A DNA stretch of 64,000 bases from Roseococcus microcysteis (GCF_014764365.1 NZ_CP061718.1:2496501-2560500), one strand, 5' to 3'. Positions 36,940 through 46,940 are shown, counted from the first letter of the stretch. Made by a program: numbers and translations. Notes: a model not told the origin generated them from the sequence alone.

Positions 36940-37635
36940 TCACACGCGCACCACCACCGCGCTCACATTGTCGCGGGCACCGGCGCGCAGCGCGGCCTCG
37001 ATGAAGGCCGGCGCCTCCATCCCCGCCGCCAGCATGGCACCCAGCCCCGCCTCCGGCAGATCCTTGAACAGCCCGTCGCTGCACAGCAGGAACTGGTCGC
37101 CCGGCAGCAGGCGCTCAGCCACCTTGTCCAGCACCACCTCGCCCTCCTGCCCCACGGCGCGGGTGATGACATTGGCGTGCGGGTGGCGTTCGGCCTCCGC
37201 CTCGGCCAGCAGGCCGGAATCCACCATCTCCTGCACGGCGGAATGGTCCCGCGTCACGCGGCGCAGCACGCCCTCGCGCAGCAGATAGAGGCGGCTGTCC
37301 CCGGCCCAGAGGGCCGCGAAATGCCCGCCCCGCAGCAGCAGCACTACGACCGTCGAGGCGATGATGCCGCCCGGCCCCCGCGCCAGCGCCCGCACCCGCA
37401 GCGCCGCATGCACGGCGGCGAGGCGCAGCCGCACCTGGGCCAGCATCTCGGCCGCCGTCAGCCCGGGCGGGATGGCCTCCAGCGCCTCGGCGATGGCGCC
37501 GCTCGCCACCTCGCCCGCGCCATGGCCGCCCGCGCCATCGGCCACGGCCCAGAGGCCGAGATCGGGCCGCGCCACCACCTGGTCCTCGTTGCGCGGCCGC
37601 ACCGCGCCGGGGTGGGTGGCGGCGGAGCTGCTCAT
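36940..37635 (-). CDS. pppA: PP2C-type protein phosphatase PppA (T6SS regulator)
   Basis: A 231-aa PPM/PP2C Ser/Thr phosphatase. Metal-binding motifs are all present: the early RPRNEDQVV, LWAVADGAGGHGAGE, LLCSDGLFKDL and GARDNVSAVVV. In T6SS loci PppA removes phosphate from Fha/TssL put on by PpkA and so turns secretion down. No PpkA gene is in this window. The real start is ATG 37635, overlapping the tagF stop as ATGA; the frame continuing to 38007 is shadow. Confidence 0.92.
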   Translation of the reverse strand: MSSSAATHPGAVRPRNEDQVVARPDLGLWAVADGAGGHGAGEVASGAIAEALEAIPPGLTAAEMLAQVRLRLAAVHAALRVRALARGPGGIIASTVVVLLLRGGHFAALWAGDSRLYLLREGVLRRVTRDHSAVQEMVDSGLLAEAEAERHPHANVITRAVGQEGEVVLDKVAERLLPGDQFLLCSDGLFKDLPEAGLGAMLAAGMEAPAFIEAALRAGARDNVSAVVVRV

Positions 37636-38144
37636 GCAGGCACCGCCAGCAGCGAGAGGAAATCCGTCGGCATGGGGCGTGGGGCCAGGCCCTCGCTCCA
37701 GAACAGGCTGCGCCCGTCCAGCGTGGCGTCGGGATCGTCCGGCGGGGCGGGGGGCAGGCGCGCGGCCAGCGCATCGGCGTCCAGCCCGCCCGCGCGGGCC
37801 ACCAGCGCGGCCTCCTCCAGCGCGGCATACCATTCGGGCGGCGCCGGCAGGGCGGCGGCGGGCAACACGGCGGCGAGCGTCAGCGGAAAGCGCCGCCCCA
37901 CCAGGTCGGCCGAGGTCACCAGCACGCCCATCACCGCGTGCGGCCCGCAGGCGCCTGGCGCGAGGCGGAAGCGCCAGGGGGGCGTGGCCTCCCAGGCCGC
38001 CGCCCAATCCTCGCCGAGCGCGGCGCGCGCCGCCTCCATCCCGCGCGAGAGCCAGTCATCCCAGGGGTCGGTGAAGCCGCGCGGCAAGGCGCGGCGCACG
38101 AAGTCGCCATGCGCCGGAAGCTTGCCGAACAGCCCGGTGGCCAT
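37632..38144 (-). CDS. tagF: Type VI secretion-associated protein TagF (ImpM family)
   Basis: A 170-aa cytosolic protein starting GLFGKLPAHGDFVRRALP, the TagF signature, followed by FTDPWDDWLSRGM, MGVLVTSADLVGRRFPLTL and a late LFWSEG. In Pseudomonas and Agrobacterium TagF represses T6SS assembly after translation and works in balance with Fha. ATG 38144 overlaps the tssM stop (TGATG), and its stop overlaps pppA. It is separate from PppA here, not fused. Confidence 0.9.
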   Translation of the reverse strand: MATGLFGKLPAHGDFVRRALPRGFTDPWDDWLSRGMEAARAALGEDWAAAWEATPPWRFRLAPGACGPHAVMGVLVTSADLVGRRFPLTLAAVLPAAALPAPPEWYAALEEAALVARAGGLDADALAARLPPAPPDDPDATLDGRSLFWSEGLAPRPMPTDFLSLLAVPA

Positions 38145-41100
38145 CAGTTGGGGGCCGGCAGGGCGGGGCAGCGGAATTCCAGCAATTCGCGCAGCCCGAA
38201 GGGGTTCACGCTGCTCTGCGCCACCAGCAGGAATTCCGCGCTGCGGTCGCCCCGCGTGACGGTCAGGCGGAAGCGGTCCGGGTCGCGCGTGGCGATCACG
38301 CGGCTGAGGAACACCAGCCGCAGCGTGGCCCAGGGCCCGTCGAAGCTGAGATCGCCCGCCGAGGAGGGCGGGTCGAAGCGCAGCGTGACGGGGTGTTCGG
38401 CCGGATAGGCCAGCTCGATGGGCCGCCCGCCGCCCCCCGGCGTCAGCGCGTGCTGCGCGCCGGAGGCCTCCAGCACCGCCCCCGTCGCCGCCGCCGAAAT
38501 CCCCTGCGGGATGAGCTGGAAGCGGAAGCCGGTGGAGCCCGCACCGGGGAAGAAGGCCTCGCGGATGGCCTGGGCGCGCTGGAACTGCGCGAGGTCCGCC
38601 GCCGAGATGGGCGGCGCCAGACCCTCCGCCGCCACCGGCCGCCAGGGGTTCTGCGTGACGTCCGCATAGGGGCGGATGTTCTGCGCGAAGAAGCTGTCCA
38701 TCAGCCCGCCGGGGCCGAACATCCGCAGGAAGTCGCCCGCCGGCATGTCGGGGGCGTTCATGGCGCGGCGGAAGGGGAAGCGCTGTTCCAGCCCCCGGCA
38801 AAAGGGGCCAAGTTGCGCCGCCCCGCCCGCCGCGATGGCCGCCTGCGCGCCGCCCGCCCGCGCCCGCTGCGTGGCCTGGGCGAGCGAGGTCAGCCAGGAG
38901 CGCAGCGGCTCCGGCTGGCGCTGCGCCTCGGAGAGCAGCCGCTGCCCGGGATCGAGGCCGGGCGAGGGCGGCAGCACCGTGCCCGGCGGCGCATTGGCCA
39001 GCCGCGCCACCTGCACGTAGAGGTCGTTCAATATCGCCAGCACGCCGTCAATGGGCGGGCCGGCGGCGTCGCGCAGCGGCTGGAAATGCGGCTCCACCAC
39101 CCGGGCGACGAGGGTGGCCCCCCCTCGCCCGCCGCCGCGCCCACCGCGGCCGCCAGGCGTGAGGCCGCGGCCCCCGCCGCCTGCGCCGCCGCCTGGGCCG
39201 CCTGCGCGGCCGCGCCCTGCGCCGCCGCGACGCCCTCCGGCGCCGTGCCGGGCGAGAGTTCCCGCGCGATGGCCCGCAGCAGATCCTTCATCGGCGAATT
39301 GGGCGCGCCGAGCAGGTTCAGCGCCTCGGCCGAGGCGTTCAGGCTGGTCAGCGGCGGCAGCACCAGGTCGCCCAGCAGGGCTTCCCAGGCGCGGACGTAG
39401 TCGGCGGCGTAGAGGGCCAGGATGTCCGCCTCCAGCCGGCGCGGATCGCCGGCGCCGCCGGTCGCCGCCTCGGGCCCCAGCACCCAGCTTTCGCTGGCCG
39501 CCTCCAGCACCGCCTGGGGCAGGCGCGGCAGCACCGCCGTGTAGAGGCCCCGGATGGTGAAGAGGCCCGGCACCCCCTCGGTCAGCGGCCGGCCCGAGGG
39601 CCGCACGAAATAGCGCTGCCCGGCGGGGCCCAGATGCGGCGCGGGCGTCCAGGCGGGCACGTTCTCGGCCAGCGGGCGCAGCCTTCCATAGACGCGCTGC
39701 GCCATGGGCAGGCGCGAGAAGACGCGCCGCGCCTGGTCCACCAGCGCGCCATCCAGCGGATAGGACGCGAGCGGCGAGGCCAGCATGGCGTCGAGATGCC
39801 GCGCCAGCGCCTCGCGCCCCGGCTGGTTCACGGCACCCGGGAAGGTGGTCTGCCAGTCCAGCGCGAACCATTCGCGCACCAGCGCGCGGTCGAGCGGCCC
39901 CTGGCGGCCCAGCATCAGATAGACGCGCACGGCCTCGTAGAGGAATTCCGGCCGCTGGATGCCCTCGCGGATCTGGGTCTCCAGCCGCGCCAGCAGGCGG
40001 GGCAGCAGCACGCGGTCCAGCGCGCGGCGATAGGCGCTCTGCGCGCCCTGCTCCAGCAATTCCTCCTGGCTGAGGCCCAGCCCCGGCCCCGGCCCGGAGG
40101 CGGCGGGCGGCAGGGCGCGCGCCGCCTCCAGATAGCCCAGCACGCCCGAGAGGTCGGGGCTGGTCACGCGGTCCAGCGGCGCGCCGGCGCCGGCCTGCTC
40201 GGCCGCCGTGACGGCCGTGGCGAGGCGTGCGTTGCGCGCCTCCTCCGTGCCGCTCGCCATCCAGCCCCAGGCGCCGCCGCCCAGCACCAGCAGCAGCGCG
40301 GCCGCCCAGGCGCCGATCTGCACGAGGCGCCGGCGCTTCTCGGCGCCCGTGTCGTTGGCGGCCAGGCGCGCCTCGTTGAACACCACCTCGCGCAGTGGTC
40401 GGCCGAGGAAATAGGCGCGGCCGCGCTGGCCCATGATGCCCGCGGGCCGCGCGGGGTCGAGGCCGAAGCTGCGCGACAGCGCCCCCGCCAGCCGATCGAG
40501 CGGCGTGCCCTCCTGCGTGCCGGACGTAAAATAGACGCCGCGCAGGAAGGGCGCTGGGTCCAGCTTCGATCCGCCGAAAGCCGCCTGCACGAAGGCGGAG
40601 AGCGCGCCCTCCAGTGAGGCGAACTGCGCCGGGAAGCCCGCGATGAGCGAACGCTGCGCCGGCCCGCGCTCGTTCTGCAAACGCTCGATCAACCGCGCCA
40701 TCAGGCGCTCTTGCAGCGCGGCGAACTCGGTGCCGAACTGCGCGGCCAGCCCCTCGGGTGCCGCGCTGGGCGGGAAGGTGAAGCCCCAGACCTGTTCGCG
40801 CTGCGTCTTGTCGAGGTCGTCGAAGAACTCGATGAAGCCGGGCAGCAGATCGCTTTTCGTCACGAGGAAATAGACCGGCAGGCGCTGGCCCAGCCGCGTC
40901 TCCAGCTCCTTCACGCGGCGGCGGACGGAGCGCGCATGGGCCTCGCGCTGCGGGGCGTCCAGCTTCGCCAGCATGTCTACCCCGAAGGCCACCAGCACCC
41001 CGTTCAAGGGCTGGCGCGGTCGGTTCTTCTTGAGCAAATCCAGGAAGCGTTCCCACCCGCCCTTGTCGGCCGCCGCGTCGCTGTCCTGCGTCGTGTAGCG

Positions 41101-41618
41101 GCCGGCGGTGTCAATCAGCACCGCGCGCTCACTCAGCCACCAGTCGCAGAAGCGCGTGCCGCCGACGCCGGCCACGCGGCCCTCGGCCAGGGGGAATTCC
41201 AGGCCGCTGTTCAGCAGCGCCGTCGTCTTGCCCGAGCCGGGGGGCCGATGATGACATACCAGGGCAGGTCATAGAGATGCCCGCCCTTGCCGCCGGTCGC
41301 CGCCTTCAGCTTGGCCAGCGCCTCGGTCAGCTTGCCGCGCAGGGCTTCCTCTTCCTCGGCGGCGGCGGCGTTGCGGGTGGCCTGGGGGTCGGGCGCGGCG
41401 GCGGCTTCCACCAGCCCCGCGTCGCGCGCCGCGGCGCGGCGGCCGCGCCAGAAGAAGAAGCCCGCCCAGGCCAGCAGCAACAGCAGCACCACCGGCAGGC
41501 GCAGGAAGATGCTGTCGAAGGCCTCGCCCAGCAGCGGCAGGAAAATCCAGGCGACGACGCCCAGCAGGATCACGCCCAGCAGAGCACCCAAGGCGGGGAT
41601 GGTGACGAAGGCGCGCAT
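38144..41618 (-). pseudogene. tssM: Type VI secretion membrane protein TssM (IcmF), two frameshifts, probably consensus errors
   Basis: An intact gene would give 1158 aa. Segment 1 (from ATG 41618) has two membrane segments and reads into the Walker A, where GPPGSGKTT is broken by one missing base in the run at 41239-41244. Segment 2 holds FCDWWLSERAVLIDTAGRYT, FLDLLKKNRP, a third membrane segment (LVQIGAWAAALLLVLGGG) and the periplasmic domain. A missing base at the run 39118-39124 shifts to segment 3, with the C-terminal domain FFPGAGSTGFRFQLIP to the end. TssM spans the envelope with TssL. If the breaks were real the secretion system would be dead. Confidence 0.88.
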
Positions 41619-42991
41619 CACCGGGCCTCCCTTTGCAGCACGACCTCGACGCGGCGGTTCTGCTCGCGCCCCTCGGCGGTGGTGTTGGGCGCGAGGGGTT
41701 CGGCTTCCGCGCGGCCCTCGGCGGTGAAGCGCGACGCGTCGCCATTGGCCGCGACCAGGATGCGCATGGCGTCCCGCGCCCGCGCCTCGGACAGCGCCTG
41801 GTTGTTGGGGAAGCGCACGGTGCGGATGGGCACGTTGTCCGAATGGCCCAGCACCAGCACCTGGCCGGGTTCCTCGCGCAGCGCCTCGCCGATGCGGCGC
41901 AATATGTCCTGGTAGCGCGGCTCCACGCTCGCGGAGGCCGAGGCGAACATCCCCGTGTTCCGCAGCCGCACCATGACGCGCTGCGCATCGGCCTCGACGG
42001 TGACGAGCCGCTCCGCGATCTCGGGCGCCAGGAAGCGGCGCAGCACCGGCACCACGTCGGGGCGCGGCGTGGCGGTGGGCGGCGGGGGTGGCGGCGGCGC
42101 GGGCGGCACGGGCGGCGCCGTGCGGTCAATGGAAGGCGGCGCGCCGGGCGGCAGGGCCGCCATGCGCGCATAGAGCCCATCCGCCGCCGCGCCCAGCCCG
42201 CCGCCCAGCCACCACCAGCCACCGCCGAGCGCCGCCAGCGCGAAGGCGCCCGCCACCCAGGCCGGCACCGAGCGCGAGGGCCCGCGATGCGGCGCGTCCA
42301 CGCCCCGCCAGCGCGGCGAAAGTTCCCGTTCCCATTCGCCCCGGATCTGGACGAGAAGCTGGTACAGCCCCTCCCGCACCCGATCGAGTTCCGCCGCGCC
42401 GCGCGGCATCAGCCGATACTTCCCCTGCAGCCCGAGCGAGAGCGCGAGGTAGGTCAGTTCCAACGTGCCCTTGAAGCGGCCCGGGTCCTTCATCATCGCC
42501 GTCAGCACGTCGAAGACGCGCTCGCCCGAGCGGGTTTCCTGGTGGAAGCTCGACACCATGGACTTCACCGACCAGGCGGATTGCGCGCCCCAGGGGGTGG
42601 CCAGCACCACATCATCCAGCGCGGCGCAAAGCACATAATGCGCGGCGCGGATTTCCTCGGCGCTGGCACCGGTCGCCCGCGCATCGGCCTCGAACTGGCG
42701 GAAGGCGCGCAGCGTGCGCTCGCGCAGCTCCTCCGGGTTGGGGGCGCCGGCCAGGCCCGCATTGGCCACGCGCGCCAGGATTTCCAGCAAGGGCGAGGCG
42801 GCGGCGGCCAGCGGCCCCGGCCCCACGCGCGGCAGCGCCTCGGCCTCGCCCGCCAGGGGCTGCGCGCGCGGCGCGGCTCCCATGGGCATGGGCGGAGGCG
42901 TGGCGGCGCGGGGCGGCGGGGCGGCGCCGCCCGCGCCACGGATCACGGTGCGGTCCGCGTCGTCCGGTTCGCCGAAGGGGTTGTCGCTCAT
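41618..42991 (-). CDS. tssL: Type VI secretion membrane protein TssL (DotU) with C-terminal OmpA domain
   Basis: A 457-aa protein. The cytosolic DotU domain (about 60-240) has FRQFEADARATG, RAAHYVLCAALDDVVL and SMVSSFHQETRSGERVFDVL. One membrane segment lies near 245-275 (VAGAFALAALGGGWWW), then a Pro-rich linker, and an OmpA domain (about 320-457) with VLGHSDNVPIRTVRFPNN and NRRVEVVL. The N-terminus has EPDDADRTVIRG: Thr15 matches the position of the Thr that PpkA phosphorylates in Agrobacterium TssL (Thr14). tssK lies 13 bp upstream, and its stop overlaps tssM. Confidence 0.93.
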   Translation of the reverse strand: MSDNPFGEPDDADRTVIRGAGGAAPPPRAATPPPMPMGAAPRAQPLAGEAEALPRVGPGPLAAAASPLLEILARVANAGLAGAPNPEELRERTLRAFRQFEADARATGASAEEIRAAHYVLCAALDDVVLATPWGAQSAWSVKSMVSSFHQETRSGERVFDVLTAMMKDPGRFKGTLELTYLALSLGLQGKYRLMPRGAAELDRVREGLYQLLVQIRGEWERELSPRWRGVDAPHRGPSRSVPAWVAGAFALAALGGGWWWLGGGLGAAADGLYARMAALPPGAPPSIDRTAPPVPPAPPPPPPPTATPRPDVVPVLRRFLAPEIAERLVTVEADAQRVMVRLRNTGMFASASASVEPRYQDILRRIGEALREEPGQVLVLGHSDNVPIRTVRFPNNQALSEARARDAMRILVAANGDASRFTAEGRAEAEPLAPNTTAEGREQNRRVEVVLQREAR

Positions 42992-43004
42992 CGCCGCCGC
43001 CTCC

Positions 43005-44348
43005 TCACCGATCCGCCCGGATGGCCCAGAGGCTCAGGCGCAGATTGGGAAAATCCCCCGAGACATGGATCGCGAAGCCGCCGCTGGTCTGCATCTGCTG
43101 CCAATGGGGTGAGCCGCGGTCCAGCTCGAAATAGACGGCGCCCGCGTGGAAGGGGATCTGCCGGGGCGCCACCGGCAGGGGCCGCACGATGATGCCGGGC
43201 AGGGCCACGTGCACCAGTTCCCGGATATGCTCCACCGCGCCGATCTTCACCTGGTTGGGGAAGAGGCGCCGCGTGTTCTCGGCCGGCATGTCGGCCATCA
43301 CGGTCAGCACGAATTGCCCCCCGCGCAGCAGGTTGCGGTCCAGGATGGGGCCCACGCGCACGCCGTGGCTGCGCTCCTGCAAGGGGATTTCCACCGCCGT
43401 CGTCTCCAGCACGGCCGAAAGGCTGCGGCGGAGGTCCGCGATCACGGGCGCAAAGCTGCGTTGCAGGTCGTCGTGCCGATAGGCCGGATAGGCGCTCGCG
43501 CGCTTGTCGGGTGCCGTGAAGGTGGCGAGTTCGCCGGCGAGCTGCACCAGCACCCGGAACAGCTCCTCCGGATGCACCAGCCCCGCATCGGCGTAGTGCG
43601 CCAGCAGCGGCAGGTTGCGGTTGATGGCCTGGAGCAGGAGGAAATCCGCCACCTCGCCCACGCCGCGCGCGCCGGGCTGGGAGAGGCGCGCGGCCAGGGC
43701 CTCGGCCCGCTGGCCCAGCATGCCCACGAGTTCGGAGAGGATGTTGGCCAGCGGCGGCACGGCCGAGGCGCGCAGGCAGGGCGGGATGAAGCGGTCATCC
43801 ACCACCACGCGCCGGTCGGCCTGCACCTCCACGATGCGCGCGAGGCCGAGGCAGGTGAAGCCCGCGCGTTCCTCGCTCTCCAGCATGAAGCGCAGGCGCG
43901 GGCGGCCGAGCGCGAGTTGCGCCGGCAGGGTGGCGTCCGAATGGGTGTCATAGGCGTCGAAGGCGGAAAGCCCGTAGCGCGCGCGGCCCGCGCCATCCTC
44001 CACGCCGGCGGCCACCTCCGGGCTGCCCGGCTGGCGCACCGGCAAAGCGAGATAGACCACCTGGTTGCGCGTGCCCTCCGGCAGGTCGAGCGGCGGGGGC
44101 TGGTCGGCGCTGCCCGGGATGGCGAAGGGCGTGCCATCCTCCAGGATGCCGGCCACGTTGGACAGGGCGAACTTGCCGGCGGCCAGCAGGTCGCGGTCCA
44201 GCGCGAGTTCCGTGATGCCCCAGGGGTGCGGGCGCAGCGGCGCGGCGCGCGCCTGGAGCAGCGCCTCGAAATAGCGGTCCTGCTGCTGGAAGTGCTGGGC
44301 GCGGAGGAACATGCCCTCCTGCCAGACGACCTTGTCGTTCCACGCCAT
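43005..44348 (-). CDS. tssK: Type VI secretion baseplate protein TssK
   Basis: A 447-aa protein that links the baseplate to the membrane complex. Family signatures: KVVWQEGMFLRAQHFQQQDRYFE at the start, RPHPWGITEL, then LARIVEVQADRRVVVDDRFIPP and the long helical middle AEALAARLSQP. A C-terminal domain carries PNQVKIGAVEHIRELVHVALPGI and the final GDFPNLRLSLWAI. Length is normal. It sits 32 bp after tagH and 13 bp before tssL. Confidence 0.95.
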   Translation of the reverse strand: MAWNDKVVWQEGMFLRAQHFQQQDRYFEALLQARAAPLRPHPWGITELALDRDLLAAGKFALSNVAGILEDGTPFAIPGSADQPPPLDLPEGTRNQVVYLALPVRQPGSPEVAAGVEDGAGRARYGLSAFDAYDTHSDATLPAQLALGRPRLRFMLESEERAGFTCLGLARIVEVQADRRVVVDDRFIPPCLRASAVPPLANILSELVGMLGQRAEALAARLSQPGARGVGEVADFLLLQAINRNLPLLAHYADAGLVHPEELFRVLVQLAGELATFTAPDKRASAYPAYRHDDLQRSFAPVIADLRRSLSAVLETTAVEIPLQERSHGVRVGPILDRNLLRGGQFVLTVMADMPAENTRRLFPNQVKIGAVEHIRELVHVALPGIIVRPLPVAPRQIPFHAGAVYFELDRGSPHWQQMQTSGGFAIHVSGDFPNLRLSLWAIRADR

Positions 44349-44380
44349 GCCGCCTGCCGGACCTCCAGAAAAAACGTCGT

Positions 44381-45958
44381 TCAGCGGCCGCCGCGCGTCG
44401 CCTGCTCATAGGCGCGTGCGAAGGCCTTGCCGAAGGCGCTGTCGAAATCATCCTCGAACTGGTCCTGCACCTGCTGGTGCAGGCGCCGATACGCCTCCCA
44501 CAGGCGCTTCTCCCGCGCGCCGGGCAGGGAGATGCCGCCCGTGGGCTGCTCGGCCTCCAGCCCCGCGGGGGCGAGGCGCGCGAGCAGGGCGCGGGCGGCG
44601 GCCTGGGTGGCGGCGATGGTGGCGAGCTGGTGGGCCGTGAGGTCCTCCACCGTTTCGCGCACCGCCTCCGGCCCGCCGCCGCGCGGGGCCAGCAGGGCCT
44701 GGAGCGCGGCTTCGTCCGTCGCGGCGAATTTCAGCGGGTTGTTGCCGGCGGCGCGGAGCATGGTCTGCTCGATGCGGAATTCCCGCTTCACATCCCCGCG
44801 CGCGATCAGCAGGGCGCGCAGCCCGCCCACCGCCGCGCGCAGCGCCTCTCCCGCCTGGGCGATGGCGGCGGCGGGGTCGGTGCCCGGGGCGGCGGGGGGC
44901 AGGCCCGCGCCCCGCAACAGGATCTCCAGCGCGGCCTGCAGGCCGCCATCGGCGCCCGGCATGGCCATGGGAGGCGGCGGCGCGGGCGCTGGCGGGGACA
45001 TGGGCGGCGGCGACGCGACGGGGGCGAAGCCCGGCGGCTCCGCGAAAGGGTCCGGCGGTGGGGCGGCGGGCGGTGGTGGCGCTTCCGCGAAGGGGTCCGG
45101 CAAGGGCGCCGGGGCGGGGCCCAGCCCGGGCAACGGCGCGGTGAAGGCGGCGGGTGGCGGCGCTTCCGCGAAAGGGTCCGGCAAGGGCGCCGGGGCCGGG
45201 CCCAGCCCGGGCAGCGGCGCGGTGAAGGCGGGAGGGGACGGCGGGCGGGGCGCGGCGGCCGGCGGGGTCGCCCTGAAGCCGGATGGCGGCGGCGCATCGG
45301 CGAAGGGGTCGGGCAGATGCGCGAAGGGGTCGGCGGGGTCGGGCGCGCGGGGCGGCGCGGGCGGGGTGTTCCAATCCTCCGGCAGCAGGTCCGGCGTGGT
45401 CGCGCGGGGCGGGATGAACACGTCCTGCGTGCCGGGCCGGTGGTCGGGCAGGCTGTGGCTGGGCGCATCGGGCGCGAAGGGGTCGAAGTCGGAGGGCAGC
45501 AGCGGCGCGCCCCCGGCCGGGGTGCCGCCGGCCGGCCCGAGGCCGGGCAGGGGTGCGGCGAAAATGTCGGAGGGCGGCGGCGGCGCCATCGGGTCCGGCA
45601 GGGCGCTCGCGCTGGCCCAGCGCGCCTCGCCGAAGCCCGCCTCCTGCACCACCCGGCACTCGATCTCATAGGCGCCCAGCCGCAGCCGGTCGCCATCGCG
45701 CAGCGGCCGCACCTGGTCGCGCCCCACGGGCTCGGCCGCGCCATTCACGAAGGTGCCGTTGGTGGAGAGGTCGCGCAGCTGCCAGCCGCCCGCCAAGTAT
45801 TCCAGCGCGCAATGCCGCTTGGACAGCACGCGGTCGGGGTCGGTCAGCGGCCAGTCGCACTCCATGCCGCGGCCGAGCGTGTATTCGCCGCCGGGCACCT
45901 GCCGCTGCTCGGGCACGGCCTGGTCGGGACAGCGCAACACCGAGAGCACCAGCACCAT
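44381..45958 (-). CDS. tagH: Type VI secretion FHA-domain protein TagH (Fha)
   Basis: A 525-aa cytosolic scaffold. The N-terminal FHA domain (1-95) has the phospho-threonine-binding set GR (29-30), SKRH (46-49) and STNG (65-68), plus Asn72. A long Pro/Ala/Phe-rich linker follows with a 27-residue tandem repeat built on [19 protein letters not shown]. The C-terminal VI_FHA domain (about 400-525) ends in a segment with FEDDFDSAFGKAFARAYEQ. Fha reads phosphorylated partners and licenses assembly. GGGAGGG lies 6 nt before the ATG. With PppA and TagF it forms a threonine-phosphorylation switch. Confidence 0.92.
   Translation of the reverse strand: MVLVLSVLRCPDQAVPEQRQVPGGEYTLGRGMECDWPLTDPDRVLSKRHCALEYLAGGWQLRDLSTNGTFVNGAAEPVGRDQVRPLRDGDRLRLGAYEIECRVVQEAGFGEARWASASALPDPMAPPPPSDIFAAPLPGLGPAGGTPAGGAPLLPSDFDPFAPDAPSHSLPDHRPGTQDVFIPPRATTPDLLPEDWNTPPAPPRAPDPADPFAHLPDPFADAPPPSGFRATPPAAAPRPPSPPAFTAPLPGLGPAPAPLPDPFAEAPPPAAFTAPLPGLGPAPAPLPDPFAEAPPPPAAPPPDPFAEPPGFAPVASPPPMSPPAPAPPPPMAMPGADGGLQAALEILLRGAGLPPAAPGTDPAAAIAQAGEALRAAVGGLRALLIARGDVKREFRIEQTMLRAAGNNPLKFAATDEAALQALLAPRGGGPEAVRETVEDLTAHQLATIAATQAAARALLARLAPAGLEAEQPTGGISLPGAREKRLWEAYRRLHQQVQDQFEDDFDSAFGKAFARAYEQATRGGR
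45035..45245 (-). repeat. 81-bp tandem repeat within tagH
   Basis: An 81-bp unit is repeated about twice, with a shortened third copy, and encodes a 27-residue Pro-rich repeat (FTAPLPGLGP ... DPFAEAPPP) in the linker of TagH. Clear starts of the shared word GCTTCCGCGAA lie at 45081 and 45162. It probably varies in copy number and sets linker length. Confidence 0.6.
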
Positions 45959-46039
45959 TCCCGACCCTCCCCTCGTGCCGCAGTAGGCATGCCGTGGCGG
46001 GCGGCCGTCAAGCGCGTGGTGGTAGAGGCGGCGCTTTCC

Positions 46040-46336
46040 TCAACCGCCGATGAGCACCGTGGGCCACCCCATGATGAGCGCCCCGCCATGCGCGCAGCTG
46101 TCGCCAATGCGTGCCGCCGGCAGGTTGCCGACCAGCACGGTCATGCTGCCCTTCACGATGGTGTCGGGCGGGCCCACGCACATGCACAGGTCGGTGATGC
46201 GCGCCTGGGGCAGCCCGCCGGTCAGCACGGTGGGCATGCCGGTCAGCACAGGGCCGCCGATATGCGGCACCGGCACGGGCGCCGGGGTGGACATGGGGCA
46301 GGCATGCATGTCGGTGATGCGTGAGGCCGGCGGCAT
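46040..46336 (-). CDS. PAAR domain protein (T6SS spike tip)
   Basis: A 98-aa PAAR protein, almost entirely the PAAR domain: PPASRITDMHACPM, a Gly/Pro/Val-rich centre (GGPVLTGMPTVLTGG) and GDSCAHGGALIMGWPTVLIGG. His and Cys residues in HACP and DSCAHGG fit the metal site at the spike apex. It sharpens VgrG and may carry effectors. There is no C-terminal toxin extension. It follows the DUF6931-like gene by a single base. Confidence 0.93.
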   Translation of the reverse strand: MPPASRITDMHACPMSTPAPVPVPHIGGPVLTGMPTVLTGGLPQARITDLCMCVGPPDTIVKGSMTVLVGNLPAARIGDSCAHGGALIMGWPTVLIGG

Positions 46337-46337
46337 C

Positions 46338-46940
46338 TCAGTTCCCTTCCGGTTCCATCCGCCCCGCCCCCCCGGCCGCGATGTCGCGCGCCGAGGCCAC
46401 GAAGCGCAGCAGCCGCGCGGGCCCGCGCTCGGGCCGCACGCGCACGGCGGCCAGGACGACGGAGCCGGCCACGGCCACGCCCGTCAAATGCTCGGCCGGG
46501 GGAACGGCGGGCTGGCCCTCGGGCGCCATGCTGCCGCCCGACCAGAAGGCCCCCACCGCCGCCCAGGCCTCCGCGCTGCGGAAGGCCGCGGCCTCGGCCG
46601 CCGCCATGGCCGCGCGGCGCGTCGCCTCCTCCGGCCGGCGCACCCAGGCCTCGGCGGCCAGCAGCGCGGCCTCGTCCACCGGTTTGCGGCCGGGGTCGGG
46701 GATGGCGCGCGCGCACATGCAGGCCCACCACACCGCCTCGCGCCGGGGCAGGGCATGGGCGGCGAGGCGCGCGGCGTCGCTGTGGCGTTCCAGCGCCACC
46801 AGCCGCGCCACGCCCGCCGTGGCATCGGCCAGGCCACGCAGGGCCTCCTGCCCGGCCTCGTCCAGTTCGAGGCGCGGCAGCAGGGGTTCGAGCGGCACCG
46901 CCATCTTGTCGGTGGGCGTCTTGTCGGGGGGGGCGGCCAT
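46338..46940 (-). CDS. DUF6931-like protein between vgrG and PAAR
   Basis: A 200-aa helical, alanine-rich protein with no signal peptide. The LPRREAVWWACMCARAI motif (about residues 64-80) with its paired Trp and Cys residues matches what I recall of DUF6931 proteins. The rest is short helices and a final variable part. It is encoded between vgrG (TGATG overlap) and PAAR (1-bp gap), a slot that often holds adaptors or chaperones loading effectors on the spike. That role is inference. No toxin motif is seen. Confidence 0.6.
   Translation of the reverse strand: MAAPPDKTPTDKMAVPLEPLLPRLELDEAGQEALRGLADATAGVARLVALERHSDAARLAAHALPRREAVWWACMCARAIPDPGRKPVDEAALLAAEAWVRRPEEATRRAAMAAAEAAAFRSAEAWAAVGAFWSGGSMAPEGQPAVPPAEHLTGVAVAGSVVLAAVRVRPERGPARLLRFVASARDIAAGGAGRMEPEGN

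Noticed and set aside
38144-41618. tssM as a decayed gene and the T6SS as inactive
   Set aside because: Both breaks are one-base losses in G/C runs, and the sequence on each side is well conserved, so error is the simpler reading.
45035-45245. CRISPR-like array
   Set aside because: The repeat is in frame, 81 bp long without spacers, and encodes a Pro-rich protein linker.
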